Source: JADJPO01 sp963828555
Lineage (GTDB): Bacteria; Actinomycetota; Actinomycetes; Actinomycetales; Kineosporiaceae
Length of the DNA: 64,000 bases
Direction of reading: 5' to 3'
Assembly (NCBI GenBank): GCA_963828555.1
Contig: CAWHEL010000004.1
Span: 310,001-374,000, forward strand
Shown in pieces: positions 8,632 to 17,918 of the stretch (positions within the stretch are counted from its first letter, which is position 1; each line of letters begins with the position of its first letter). Under the pieces are notes generated by a model. The model made no database searches. It saw nothing but the letters and a program-made list of their open reading frames with translations, and was not told the DNA's origin. The translations under genes were made by a program, and so were the position numbers.

Positions 8632-9924
8632 GTGACGCAGCACGTCGCAGGGGCCGTCGAGGACGCGCACCGTCGCGAGTGGGCCTTCGTGCTCGCCGCG
8701 ACGGTGCGTGTGACCAGGGACATCGACCTGGCCGAGGAGTGTGCCCAGGAGGCGTACGTCAGCGCGCTCGCGGCCTGGCGGCGCGACGGCGTCCCGCGCA
8801 GTCCTGGGGCCTGGCTGACCACCACGGCCCGGAACAAGGCGATCGATGCGCTGCGTCGCGAGGGAACGCTGCGACGCAAACTCCCGCTCCTCGTCGAACC
8901 GATCGAGGCGGACGCCGTGGGCCGGGCCGCGGGCGAGGCCGCCGACGCCGCTGACACGACCGGGCCGCACGTGCCGGACGACCGACTCCGACTCGTCTTC
9001 ACCTGCTGCCACCCGACGCTCGCCCCCGAGGCACAGGTCGCGCTCACCCTGCGGCTGGTGTGCGGCGTCCCCACCCCGGATGTGGCCCGCGCCTTCCTCG
9101 TCTCGGAGTCGACGATGGCCGCCCGGATCACGCGGGCCAAGAAGAAGATCCAGTCCGCCGGCATCCCGTACCGGGTGCCGGATCGCGCCGAGCGTCCCGA
9201 GCGACTCGACAGCGTCCTGACGACGGTGCACCTGCTCTACAGCACGGGGCATGCGGCGCCGTCTGGCGACAGCCTGATGCGCGAGGACCTCTGCCGACGG
9301 GCGATCGACCTCGCGAGCACCGTCGTTGCGCTGCTCCCGGACCAACCGGAGGCCCGCGGGCTGTTCGGGCTGCTCATGCTCAGCCACGCCCGTCGCGAGG
9401 CGCGGACGGACGGCGCCGGTCGGCTCGTGCTGCTGGAGGACCAGGACCGGACCCGGTGGGACCCGACCCAGGTCGCGCTCGGCCTCAAGCTCACGGCCGA
9501 GGCGCTCACCCTCGGCCGGGAGCCTGGTCGGTTCGCGCTGCAGGCGGCGATCGCCGGCGTGCACGCGGCGGCCCCGGACTTCGCGAGCACCGACTGGCCG
9601 CGGGTGGTCGCGCTCTACGAGCGGCTTCTCACCGTCTGGGAGTCGCCGGTCGTCGCCCTCAATCGGGCCGCCGCCCGCTCCTTCCTGCCCGGGCCGGACG
9701 GCGGCCCGCGCCCCGCGCTCGAGGAGATCGACGCGCTCGCCGCGGATCCGCGCCTCGCCGGTTACCCCTACCTGCCGGCTGCGCGGGCCGATCTGCTGCG
9801 GCGGCTCGACCGGCCGCAGGAGGCCGCCGAGGCCTACCGCGAGGCGATCCGGCTGACCCTCAACGTCGCCGAGCGCGCCTTCCTCGAGCGCCGGCTCGCC
9901 GAGATCACCAGACTGGACCGATGA
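8632..9924 (+). CDS. ECF-type RNA polymerase sigma factor (ECF42-like, with C-terminal extension)
   Basis: A 430-residue protein, more than twice a minimal ECF sigma. Residues 1-85 carry region 2 (the LAEECAQEAYV and AWLTTTARNKAIDALRR segments). The next part carries region 4 (FTCCHPTL, then TPDVARAFLVSESTMAARITRAK). About 220 further residues form the TPR-like extension (DUF6596) characteristic of ECF42. No anti-sigma gene is adjacent, consistent with control through the extension rather than a classical anti-sigma. It starts at GTG 8632, 18 bp after the YciI gene, and overlaps the following gene by ATGA. A matching promoter precedes the operon. Confidence 0.9.
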   Translation: MTQHVAGAVEDAHRREWAFVLAATVRVTRDIDLAEECAQEAYVSALAAWRRDGVPRSPGAWLTTTARNKAIDALRREGTLRRKLPLLVEPIEADAVGRAAGEAADAADTTGPHVPDDRLRLVFTCCHPTLAPEAQVALTLRLVCGVPTPDVARAFLVSESTMAARITRAKKKIQSAGIPYRVPDRAERPERLDSVLTTVHLLYSTGHAAPSGDSLMREDLCRRAIDLASTVVALLPDQPEARGLFGLLMLSHARREARTDGAGRLVLLEDQDRTRWDPTQVALGLKLTAEALTLGREPGRFALQAAIAGVHAAAPDFASTDWPRVVALYERLLTVWESPVVALNRAAARSFLPGPDGGPRPALEEIDALAADPRLAGYPYLPAARADLLRRLDRPQEAAEAYREAIRLTLNVAERAFLERRLAEITRLDR

Positions 9925-10901
9925 CCTCGGGCCCCGACGACCTGCCCCTGCGCCTGCGCGAGCAGGCCGAGTTCTGCGCGGGCAGCGGGGCACCGCTCTA
10001 TGCGCATCTCCTGCAGGCGATGGCCGACGACGCCGAGGCAGGCGGTCCGACCGCACGCCTGCTGGCGGGTCCGTGGCGGCGGGGCAGCGTCGTCCAGCTG
10101 CGCCTGCTGGCGGCCGTGCACCGCAGGGTGCTGGCCGGCGAGCTCGAGGATCTGGCTCCGTTCTATCGCTCGGTCGGCGGACAGCGCCCGCCCGAGGGCG
10201 TGTGGCCGGCGTTTCGTGAGGTGCTCGACGGGCTCAGCGCGGCGCTGCGGGCCGAGCTGGAGGTGCCGCCGCAGACCAATGAGCCGGGCCGGGCCCTGCC
10301 GCTCGCCCACGGCCTGGCGGTGGCGGTCGACCGCTTCGGGACGCGGCCGGTGCGGCTGCTCGAGATCGGGGCCAGCGCCGGGCTGAACCTGCTGGTCGAC
10401 CGGCTGCCCTGGTCGGGCCCCGCGTTGGGCGCCGCCCAGATCGTCGAGCGGCGCGGCTGCGACCTCGCCCCGATCGATCCGCTGACACCGGCCGGCCGGC
10501 TGCGGCTGGAGTCCTACGTCTGGCCGGACAACGTCGAGCGGTTCTCCCGTCTGGTGCAGGCGCTGGACGCCGCTCACCGGGCGGGCCCCGGCGCGGCGCC
10601 GGTCGACCGGGCCCCGGCCGACGCCTGGCTCGCCGAACAGCTTGGCCGGGACGCGGACGACGGCGTCCTCACGGTGGTCTGGCACTCGGTGATGTGGCAG
10701 TACCTGGACGAGACGACCGCCGCCGGCGTCCTCACCGCCGTCGACGAGGCCCGCGCCGACCTGCCGCTGGTGCACCTAGGGTTCGAGCCGCCGCCGGTGG
10801 CGGCCGACCGCTTCGAGCTGAGCCTGGACGGCGAGGTGCTGGGCCAGGGTCACCCGCACGGCATCCCGTTCTCCCGGCAACCGGGGCGCGGCGGCAGGTG
10901 A
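9921..10901 (+). CDS. DUF2332 domain-containing protein
   Basis: A 326-residue protein of the actinobacterial DUF2332 family, function unknown. A central LLEIGASAGLNLLVDR (about 148-163) resembles a Rossmann/methyltransferase motif I, and the later VVWHSVMWQYL segment is typical of the family. The ATG overlaps the sigma-factor stop codon (ATGA), so it is the third gene of the YciI-sigma operon and probably co-expressed. A SAM-dependent methyltransferase activity is only an inference from the glycine-rich motif. Confidence 0.82.
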   Translation: MTSGPDDLPLRLREQAEFCAGSGAPLYAHLLQAMADDAEAGGPTARLLAGPWRRGSVVQLRLLAAVHRRVLAGELEDLAPFYRSVGGQRPPEGVWPAFREVLDGLSAALRAELEVPPQTNEPGRALPLAHGLAVAVDRFGTRPVRLLEIGASAGLNLLVDRLPWSGPALGAAQIVERRGCDLAPIDPLTPAGRLRLESYVWPDNVERFSRLVQALDAAHRAGPGAAPVDRAPADAWLAEQLGRDADDGVLTVVWHSVMWQYLDETTAAGVLTAVDEARADLPLVHLGFEPPPVAADRFELSLDGEVLGQGHPHGIPFSRQPGRGGR

Positions 10902-10979
10902 TCGCCCCGTAGAGTGGCCCGCGCGCTGGGGCAGGCGCTGGGGCGGGCGCGGGAGGGCGATACCAGGAGGAACAGGACC

Positions 10980-12836
10980 ATGTCGGGCAGCACGTTCCAG
11001 GTGGACCTGCGCGGCATCGTCGATCTGCTCAGCCACCACATCTACTCCAGCCCGCGGGTCTACCTACGCGAGCTGGTGCAGAACGGGGTCGACGCCCTCA
11101 CCGCCCGCGGCATCACCCCGGACTCCCTGGGTGACACCCGCACCGGCATCCTGATCCTGCCGGCCGACGTGGCCGCCGACGGTCGGCTGCACACGTTCGA
11201 CTCCGGGATCGGGCTCGACGCCGACGACATTCGCACCTTCCTGGCCACGATCGGGCGGTCCAGCAAGCGGGACGAGATGGGCTTCACCCGCTCGGACCTG
11301 CTCGGCCAGTTCGGGATCGGGCTGCTGTCGGCGTTCATGGTGACCGACGAGATCGAGGTGCTCACCCGCAAGGGCGACGGCCCGTTGGTGCGCTGGCGGG
11401 GCCGCTCCGACGGGTCCTACGCGCTGGAGGAGAACCCCGCCGACGCCTCCGACGCGCCGGCAGAGGGCGATGAACGCCTGCTCTGGCTCGCCGAGGGCCC
11501 GGGCACCTGCGTGAGTCTGAAGCCGCGCCGCGGAGCTGAGGCCTGGCTGCAGGCGAGCACCGTGCTCGAGCTGGCCCGGCACTTCGCCTCCCTTCTGCCG
11601 CAACGACTCAACGTGCGCACCGCGGCCGGAGAGGTGCGGGTGGCGCCGACGACGGCGCCCTGGCGGCAGACCGATCCGGCCGAGCGGCTCGCCGCCTGCC
11701 GCGACTTCGCGCTCACCCACCTCGGCGGAGAGCCCTTCCAGGTGCTGCCGGTCCGGGTGCCGCGGGCCGAGCTGGACGGCATCGTGGTGATCGCCGGTGC
11801 CCCGTCGTCCACCGCCCGGCGCACCGCCCACCGGGTCTACGTCAAGGGCATGCTCGTCTCGGACCGGAACGGCGACCTGCTGCCGGACTGGGCGTTCTTC
11901 GCCCGGGCCGTGGTCGACGGCGCCCAGCTCACCCCGACCGCCAGCCGCGAGGACCTCTACCAGGACGACGTGCTGGCCGAGGTGCGGACGGCGCTCGGTG
12001 ACCAGATCCGGGCCTGGCTGCTGCGGATGGCCACCTCCGACCCGGACCGGATGACGGCGTTCCTACGGCTGCATCACCTCGCGGCCAAGGCGATGGCGCT
12101 GCACGACGACGAGATGCTGGCGATCCTGCTGCCGGTGCTGCCGTTCGAGACCAACCAGGGCACCACCACGATGCCGGCCCTGCTGGCCGGCACGGACATC
12201 GTCCGGGTGACCGAGACCGTCGAGGAGTTCCGCCAGGTCGCCTCGGTGGCGGCTGCCCAGGGCGTCGCCGTGGTCAACGGCGGCTACGCCTTCGAGTTCG
12301 AGCTGCTTCGGCGTCTGCCCGAGATCTTCGCCGATGCGCAGGTCGAGGCAATCAGTACCCGCGACATCGACGCCCACATCCGCACCGTGCCGGACGCACG
12401 TCTGCTCGCCGTCCGCCCGGCTCTGGACCGGGCCCGCGTTGTGCTGAACCGGCTGGACGTCGACCTCGAACTGCGCGCCTTCGCGCCGTCCTCGTTGCCG
12501 GCCCTGTACCTGGACGACGCGCAGGCCCGCCGCCGACGGCGCAGCCGCGAGGCTGCGGCCAGTGCCGACGACACCTGGAGCGCGATCCTGGGTGCGCTGG
12601 ACGACGGCGGCGTCGACCGGCCCCGGTTGCTGCTGAACGACGACAGCGTTCTGGTGCAACGGATCCTGGCGATGGATGACGCCGGACTGGCCGGGCTCGC
12701 GGTGGAATCGGTGTACTGCCGGGCGCTGCTCAGCGGGCAGCACCCGATGCGTCCGGCGGACACCGCTGCGATGGATCGCTCGTTCCTCGGCCTGCTCGAT
12801 CGGGCCCTCGGGATGCCGGACGGAGAAGGAGACTGA
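10980..12836 (+). CDS. HSP90-family ATP-dependent chaperone (HtpG paralogue)
   Basis: A 618-residue protein with an N-terminal GHKL ATPase domain. Visible are ELVQN (E31, N35), DSGIG (74-78) and the lid glycine motif GQFGIGLLS (109-117). A middle domain follows, and a divergent C-terminal half rich in Asp and Arg. It is about the length of E. coli HtpG but clearly divergent, the form usually annotated 'HSP90 family protein' in actinobacteria. AGGAGG at 10965-10970 precedes ATG 10980. One nucleotide after its stop begins a large helical-repeat gene, suggesting an obligate partner. The C-terminus is acidic (DGEGD) but not the eukaryotic MEEVD. Confidence 0.88.
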   Translation: MSGSTFQVDLRGIVDLLSHHIYSSPRVYLRELVQNGVDALTARGITPDSLGDTRTGILILPADVAADGRLHTFDSGIGLDADDIRTFLATIGRSSKRDEMGFTRSDLLGQFGIGLLSAFMVTDEIEVLTRKGDGPLVRWRGRSDGSYALEENPADASDAPAEGDERLLWLAEGPGTCVSLKPRRGAEAWLQASTVLELARHFASLLPQRLNVRTAAGEVRVAPTTAPWRQTDPAERLAACRDFALTHLGGEPFQVLPVRVPRAELDGIVVIAGAPSSTARRTAHRVYVKGMLVSDRNGDLLPDWAFFARAVVDGAQLTPTASREDLYQDDVLAEVRTALGDQIRAWLLRMATSDPDRMTAFLRLHHLAAKAMALHDDEMLAILLPVLPFETNQGTTTMPALLAGTDIVRVTETVEEFRQVASVAAAQGVAVVNGGYAFEFELLRRLPEIFADAQVEAISTRDIDAHIRTVPDARLLAVRPALDRARVVLNRLDVDLELRAFAPSSLPALYLDDAQARRRRRSREAAASADDTWSAILGALDDGGVDRPRLLLNDDSVLVQRILAMDDAGLAGLAVESVYCRALLSGQHPMRPADTAAMDRSFLGLLDRALGMPDGEGD

Positions 12837-12837
12837 G

Positions 12838-15800
12838 GTGCCGGTGACGCGCGAACAGGTGCTGGAGCTGTTGGAGCGGGTCGAGGAGACCGCCGTGGGG
12901 CACCAGGTGGGGCCGGCCGAACAGGCGCAGGCCCTGGCCGACGAGCTGGGCGTCCCGGCGCTGAGCGGGCAGGCGCGGATGGCGCTCGTGCGGGCGTACA
13001 ACTACACCAACGACCGCACCCGCATGTTCGCCCCGTTCACCTGGCTGCTGCAGCGCTACGACGAGTCGCCGGACTGGTTCGGCGACTACGAGCGCCACTT
13101 CGTGCTGTGGACGTACAAGTGGATGGTCAGCGGGCTGATCGCCCACCCGGACGTTCCGTTGGCCCAGTTGCACAGCTCCCTGGACGGGATGCGCCGGCGC
13201 TACACCGAGGCCGGCGAGGGGCTGCAACCGGTGCTGGGCTGTGCGTACGAGTTGGCGGCCCACACCCGAGGCCCGCAGGCTGCGGTGGCGGAGTTCGCCG
13301 CCTGGGTGAGCGCGCCGCGCACCGGCTTCTCCGACTGTGCCGGGTGCGAGCCCACCGCGATCGCGCAGCACCACGCCGCGGTCGGGGCGCACGACCTCGC
13401 GGTGGAGGCGGTCGAACCGGTGCTGTCGGGGCAGAGCGAGTGCCTCGAGCAGCCGCAGGCGGCGATCTCGGCGGTCCTTGGATCGCTGCTGCTCACCGGG
13501 CAGGCGGAGGCCGCCGCGTCGCTGCACCTGCACGGTTCGCGGGTGAGCAGGCAGAACGCCGACGAGACCGACCGGGTGGCCCGGCACGTGCTGGTGCTGG
13601 CCCGCACCGGCAACCTTGGCCGTGGGCTGGACCTGCTCGCCGAGCGTCTCGCCGACGTCGATCGCCCGCCCACCCCGTGGGACGGCATGGAGCTCGCGGC
13701 TGCCGGTGCCCGGCTGCTGAACGCCGTGGTCGACGATGGGCACGGCGACACCCCGGTGCGGGCCCGAGGGGCCGCCGAGCCGGTTGGCGCGCGCGAACTG
13801 GCGGCTCGGCTGGAACGACACGCCACCGAGGTCGCCGCCCGCTTCGACGCCCGCAACGGAACCGGTCGGATCGGCGAGTTGGTCCGCTCCTGGCTGACCG
13901 CCGACCCGCTGCCCCCGATGCCGCTCGGCGCCACCGCGCGGCCGCTCGGCGGCGGGGTCGGCATCTCGGCAGCGGGGCCGGTCGCGGCGCGGCCCGGTCC
14001 CGGCTTCGAGGTGCCGTCGGTGTCCACGCACCCCCGGGCTCCGCGGTTGGACGACCTGGGCGCCCTCGACCTGTCCACCGAGCAGGGGCTGAGCGAGTTC
14101 GCCGAACGCACCGAGCTGGCCGCCCGGTTCGCGCACCTCGGTACCGCCCAGATTCTGCGGCGACACTGGATCGCCCACCGCGCAGCGGTGGCGGACGTCG
14201 GGCAGCAGGACCTTGTGGCCCGGCTGGAGTACTTCCTGGGCTGGTCCGCGCGCTCGGGCCTGGACGAGGTCGCCCGCGAGGGGATCGCGAGCGCTGCCCG
14301 CCGCTACCGGGAGCTGGGGCAGCCGGCCCAGGCCCTGCTGGTCGCGCAGTTCCTGGCGGTCGAGAACGGCGAGACCGAGCGGGCCCGGGCGATGGTGGCC
14401 GAGATCGACGCCGTGGGGACACCGCTGCAGCGGGCCCGGGCACGGGCCCGGGCCCTGGTCGGGTACCGGGACCGGACCGGGGAGGAGGCGCGCCGGGTGC
14501 TGGCTGCGCAGGGGCTGGCCCTGCTCGGCGAAGTGTGCCGCACCGACGATCACGAACGCCGGGCCGTGGCGGCCCGGCTCGGCGTCGACCGGTTCGCCGG
14601 CCCGGCGCAGGACGGCGCGGCCGAGGCGGCCCAGCAGGTGCTGGACCTGCTCGAGGACGGCGAGTACCCCGACATCGCGGTCCAGGCCCTGATCCACCGG
14701 GCCCGGGCAGCCCAGGTGCGTGCGGACGAGGACGACGACGGCGTAGCCCGGACCCTGCTGGCGCGGGCCGAGGAGGTGACCCGGGTGGCGGGTGCCGCCG
14801 ATGCCTGGTGCTACGTGCTGCTCACCCAGGCACGCGAGTGCCTGAGCCGGGACGACGCTGAGCGCGCAGAGGGGCTGCTGGTGCGGGCGATGGCCGGCTT
14901 CGAGCAGATCGCGTTCCTGATCGGGGTGGCCGATGCGCGGGCCGAGCTGGCCTCGTTGATGCATCGGCAGGGCCGCCTGCTGGAAGCCGTCGAGGTGGTC
15001 GAAGCGGGCCTGGCCATGCTCGAGGCGCCCGAGGTGGTCGAGGCGATCGCGCCCTATCAGCGGCCCGCCTTCGTCTACCAGCTGGGCGAGCTGCGCCAGG
15101 CCGGGTCGCGGATCTGCGCCGAGCTGGGCGAGTCCTCCCGAGCGATCGAGTTGGCCCGCCGGGCGGTAACCGGCCTGGTCGGGTTGCCCGACCGGGAGGG
15201 GCTGGCCCAGGCCCGGTTCGCCCTGGCTGAGCTGCTCAGCGCCGACCAGCCGTTGGAGGCGACCTCTACCTATGCACAGGCGCTCGCCGACGCCCAGCTC
15301 GACGGCGACCTGTTCCTGGAGCTGGTGATCCGGCGCGAACGGGCCTGGGCGCGCAAGGCCAGCGACGGGGTCGACGCGGCCCTGGCCGACCTGGACGACG
15401 CGCTGGCGGCCGGTGAGCGGGCGCGGGCGTTGGCCCTGGCCGATCCGGACGTGCGTGAGCGTTTGGGCCACTGGGACTTCGAGTGGGAGCCGTTGGCGTT
15501 GGCGGAGATGCGGGTCCGCCTGCTCGGCTCGGACGAGCAGCCCGCCCGGGCACTCACCGAGCTGGACGCCGTGCCAGGTGGGCTGGCCGCGCAGATGCGG
15601 GCCCAGGACTCCGAACTGGGGGCGCTGCAGGTCGAGGTGCTGCGCGGTCACCTGCTGCTCGACGTCGGTGGTGGGGTGGAGGGCCTGGCAGCCCTGGAGG
15701 CCGCCGCGCTGACGGCGCGCGAGATGGGCCACGAGGGCCTGCAGCACCGCGCGGCGTCCGGCATGGCCCGCTGGCTGGACGACCAGGGCCGCCCCGAGGA

Positions 15801-15843
15801 GGCGCAGGCCGCCTGGGACCGGCTGATCGGCGAGGACGCGTGA
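12838..15843 (+). CDS. Large TPR-like helical-repeat protein paired with HSP90
   Basis: A 1001-residue, almost entirely alpha-helical, Ala/Leu/Glu/Arg-rich protein. The C-terminal half (about 480-1000) shows loosely spaced TPR-like helix pairs such as 'ALLVAQFLAVENGETERARAM'-type units, and a proline-rich linker lies near 370-410. No catalytic motif was found. Start GTG 12838 has AAGGAG 6 nt upstream. A second in-frame GTG at 12844 is possible. The gene begins directly after the HSP90-family gene, so the two are probably translated together. I infer a co-chaperone or client-recruiting role by analogy with TPR partners of Hsp90. No experimental function is known to me. Confidence 0.8.
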   Translation: MPVTREQVLELLERVEETAVGHQVGPAEQAQALADELGVPALSGQARMALVRAYNYTNDRTRMFAPFTWLLQRYDESPDWFGDYERHFVLWTYKWMVSGLIAHPDVPLAQLHSSLDGMRRRYTEAGEGLQPVLGCAYELAAHTRGPQAAVAEFAAWVSAPRTGFSDCAGCEPTAIAQHHAAVGAHDLAVEAVEPVLSGQSECLEQPQAAISAVLGSLLLTGQAEAAASLHLHGSRVSRQNADETDRVARHVLVLARTGNLGRGLDLLAERLADVDRPPTPWDGMELAAAGARLLNAVVDDGHGDTPVRARGAAEPVGARELAARLERHATEVAARFDARNGTGRIGELVRSWLTADPLPPMPLGATARPLGGGVGISAAGPVAARPGPGFEVPSVSTHPRAPRLDDLGALDLSTEQGLSEFAERTELAARFAHLGTAQILRRHWIAHRAAVADVGQQDLVARLEYFLGWSARSGLDEVAREGIASAARRYRELGQPAQALLVAQFLAVENGETERARAMVAEIDAVGTPLQRARARARALVGYRDRTGEEARRVLAAQGLALLGEVCRTDDHERRAVAARLGVDRFAGPAQDGAAEAAQQVLDLLEDGEYPDIAVQALIHRARAAQVRADEDDDGVARTLLARAEEVTRVAGAADAWCYVLLTQARECLSRDDAERAEGLLVRAMAGFEQIAFLIGVADARAELASLMHRQGRLLEAVEVVEAGLAMLEAPEVVEAIAPYQRPAFVYQLGELRQAGSRICAELGESSRAIELARRAVTGLVGLPDREGLAQARFALAELLSADQPLEATSTYAQALADAQLDGDLFLELVIRRERAWARKASDGVDAALADLDDALAAGERARALALADPDVRERLGHWDFEWEPLALAEMRVRLLGSDEQPARALTELDAVPGGLAAQMRAQDSELGALQVEVLRGHLLLDVGGGVEGLAALEAAALTAREMGHEGLQHRAASGMARWLDDQGRPEEAQAAWDRLIGEDA

Positions 15844-15934
15844 GTTAGCCCACCACCGGGCCGCGTGACGGAGCAGGATGCGGGCGGCACGATGGGCCCG
15901 ACAGGTCGGTTGTGGGCGGGCGAGGAGGGCAGCG

Positions 15935-16453
15935 ATGCAGTTCGGACGCAGCTACGAGGAGTTCGAGGTCGGCGCGGTCTACAAGCACTGGCCCGGGAAG
16001 ACGATCACCGAGTCCGACGACCACCTGTTCTGCCTGATCACGATGAACCACCACCCACTGCACCTCGACGTCAACTACGCCGAGAAGACCACACAGTTCG
16101 GGCGCAACGTGGTGGTCGGCAACCTGATCTACTCGGTGCTGCTCGGCATGTCGGTGCCCGACGTCTCCGGCAAGGCGATCGCCAACCTGGAGATCGAGTC
16201 GCTGCGACATATCGCCCCGACCTTCCACGGCGACACCATCTACGGCGAGACCGTGGTGCTGGACAAGTGGCCCTCGACCTCCAAGGACGACCGAGGCGTG
16301 GTCTACGTGGAGACCCGCGGCTACAACCAGGACGGCACCGTGGTGTGCATCTTCCGGCGCAAGGTGATGGTGCCCAAGGACAACTACCTGCAGGCCCGCG
16401 GCGGCGAACAGCCTGGCCGCCCGGTGCCGGTCGAGCCGCCGGCGAAGGGCTGA
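15935..16453 (+). CDS. MaoC-family (R)-specific enoyl-CoA/mesaconyl-CoA hydratase-like dehydratase
   Basis: A 172-residue single hot-dog protein. The hydratase-2 motif region reads MNHHPLHLDVNYA (about 41-53), followed by the GNLIYSVLLG helix typical of MaoC dehydratases. These enzymes hydrate enoyl-CoA thioesters in fatty or dicarboxylic acid metabolism. The substrate cannot be read. ATG 15935 is preceded by GAGGAGGG. It is a lone gene, with no acyl-CoA ligase or dehydrogenase next to it. Confidence 0.88.
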   Translation: MQFGRSYEEFEVGAVYKHWPGKTITESDDHLFCLITMNHHPLHLDVNYAEKTTQFGRNVVVGNLIYSVLLGMSVPDVSGKAIANLEIESLRHIAPTFHGDTIYGETVVLDKWPSTSKDDRGVVYVETRGYNQDGTVVCIFRRKVMVPKDNYLQARGGEQPGRPVPVEPPAKG

Positions 16454-16561
16454 CCGGGCCTGCGCAGCCGGCGGTGACACCCCCGAATTCTCCAGAACCG
16501 CATCCAGGTGCCCAAAGCGCAGCAAATCGGTCATCGCGCGAGCTTGTGGTGAACTCGGGGG
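16454..16561. other. Intergenic spacer
   Basis: A 108-bp gap containing a relatively AT-richer patch (CGAATTCTCCAGAA, and AGCAAATCGG) that probably carries the promoter of the following kinase-like gene. No clear terminator or operator was identified. Confidence 0.3.
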
Positions 16562-17476
16562 ATGCAGGTGGCGTCGGCGACGGTCGAGGAGTGGGTGCGC
16601 GGTCTGGTCGTTGCGTCCGATCCCGCGGCCGGCGAGGTGTCGATCACGCAGACCTCCTCGGGTGCCATGATCGCCAGCTGCGGCGAGATCGTGGTCAAGC
16701 TGCACCGGCCGCAGACCGACTCGGCGGCGCTGGCCGCCCGTTTGCGCCTGGCCGGCGATCCGCGGCTTGCCGCCGTGATGGTGGCACCCGTGAGCGAGGG
16801 TGTGGTCGCGGTGCCGAACGGCGTCGATCGGGAGCGGCGATCGGCGAGCCTGTGGCCGCGGTGCGAGGTGCAAGACGCGACAACGCCGGCGGAGCTGATC
16901 CCCTGGGCGCGGGCGGGTGCCTTGCTGGCGGCGCTGCACCGGGCGTCCGCCCCGGACGGAACGCCGGTCCACGGGGGTGAGGCGCGGCTGGGCCGGGCGA
17001 TGCGCAGACTCGCGGAGCTCCCGTCCCCGGAGCTGGCCGGAGCCGTGGCGGCAGTGCGCTCCGCCGGCGTCGCAGCCGCCGCTGACCACACCGCCTGCGC
17101 TCCCGTGACCCTGGTGCACGGTGACTGGCACCTGGGGCAACTGGCCCGGCTGCCGGGTCGAAGCGGGTGGTTGCTGATCGACATCGACGATCTCGGAACA
17201 GGCTGCCCGGCGAGCGATCTCGGCCGTCCGGCGGGGTTCTGGGCAGCCGGCCTGGTGGAGGACGCGGCCTGGGCGGCGTTCCTGGCCGCGTACCGGGAGG
17301 GGGGTGGTCCGGGAGTGCCTCCGGCCGGCGATCCGTGGCCGGCGCTGGATGCGCATGCACGCGCGGCGGTCGCCGTGGCGGCGTCCCGGGTCCTGGTCGA
17401 TGTGCAGGGCGATCTGGACGAGGAAGGCACAGCTCTGGTCGAGGCGTGCCTCAGGATGGGCACGGCCGGACCGTAG
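16562..17476 (+). CDS. Aminoglycoside phosphotransferase (APH)-fold kinase
   Basis: A 304-residue protein with the Brenner catalytic motif LVHGDWHLGQL (about 181-191) and the metal-binding LLIDIDDLGTG (about 201-211), both intact. The N-lobe contains CGEIVVKLHRP with a likely ATP-contacting Lys. APH-fold enzymes phosphorylate small molecules such as antibiotics, sugars or choline. The true substrate here is unknown and resistance should not be assumed. A G-rich SD-like stretch directly precedes ATG 16562. Confidence 0.85.
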   Translation: MQVASATVEEWVRGLVVASDPAAGEVSITQTSSGAMIASCGEIVVKLHRPQTDSAALAARLRLAGDPRLAAVMVAPVSEGVVAVPNGVDRERRSASLWPRCEVQDATTPAELIPWARAGALLAALHRASAPDGTPVHGGEARLGRAMRRLAELPSPELAGAVAAVRSAGVAAAADHTACAPVTLVHGDWHLGQLARLPGRSGWLLIDIDDLGTGCPASDLGRPAGFWAAGLVEDAAWAAFLAAYREGGGPGVPPAGDPWPALDAHARAAVAVAASRVLVDVQGDLDEEGTALVEACLRMGTAGP

Positions 17477-17543
17477 AGAGTGGGAACTCAGGACGGCGCC
17501 GTGCGTCGTCATAGACAAGACCGCACCCAGGGAGGACACACCG

Positions 17544-17915
17544 ATGAGCCAGGAACCGCCCGCCTACGGAACACCGCCCGTCTACGGAACCCCGTCGGGC
17601 GCTCCGCCCGCGGCCCTGACCTGCCCCAAGTGCCGGGGCACCATGCGCACTTACGAGCGCAACGGCGTCCACATCGACCAGTGCGAGACGTGTCGCGGCA
17701 TCTTCCTGGACTTCGGTGAGCTCGAGTCGCTGACCCGGCTCGAGGCCCAGCTGGCCCCGCCGCCGCAGCAGCAGGCCGCTCCGCCGCCGCAGCAGTACCC
17801 GCAGCAGCAGTACGCCCAGCAACCGCCCCCGGGCTACTACGGCCCGGGCTGGGGCAGTCACGGCGGGCAGCAGTACCGCAAGGGAGGGTTCTCCCGGCTG
17901 TTCTTCTCCTCGTGA
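17544..17915 (+). CDS. zf-TFIIB-type zinc-ribbon protein with Gln/Pro-rich tail
   Basis: A 123-residue protein. A transcription-factor-IIB-like zinc ribbon is formed by CPKC (27-30) and CETC near residue 51, followed by RGIFLDFGELESL, the usual family ending. The tail is low-complexity (repeated Pro-Gln-Gln and Tyr-Gly segments) and ends in a basic, aromatic stretch. GGGAGGAC precedes ATG 17544. Function is unknown. Many such proteins are small membrane-associated or nucleic-acid-binding factors. Confidence 0.85.
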   Translation: MSQEPPAYGTPPVYGTPSGAPPAALTCPKCRGTMRTYERNGVHIDQCETCRGIFLDFGELESLTRLEAQLAPPPQQQAAPPPQQYPQQQYAQQPPPGYYGPGWGSHGGQQYRKGGFSRLFFSS

Positions 17916-17918
17916 GGC

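Noticed and set aside
6835..10056. Open frame of about 1070 codons on the minus strand
   Set aside because: It runs antisense to five well-supported plus-strand genes. Its translation is Arg/Gly/Pro-rich with no family motif, a normal artefact of very high GC third positions.
12730..15747. Open frame of about 1000 codons on the minus strand
   Set aside because: Antisense to the TPR-like gene, which has a good RBS and operon context. The antisense product is low-complexity and matches nothing.
16562..17476. Aminoglycoside resistance gene
   Set aside because: Only the APH fold is supported. The family includes many unrelated small-molecule kinases and no mobile element is nearby.
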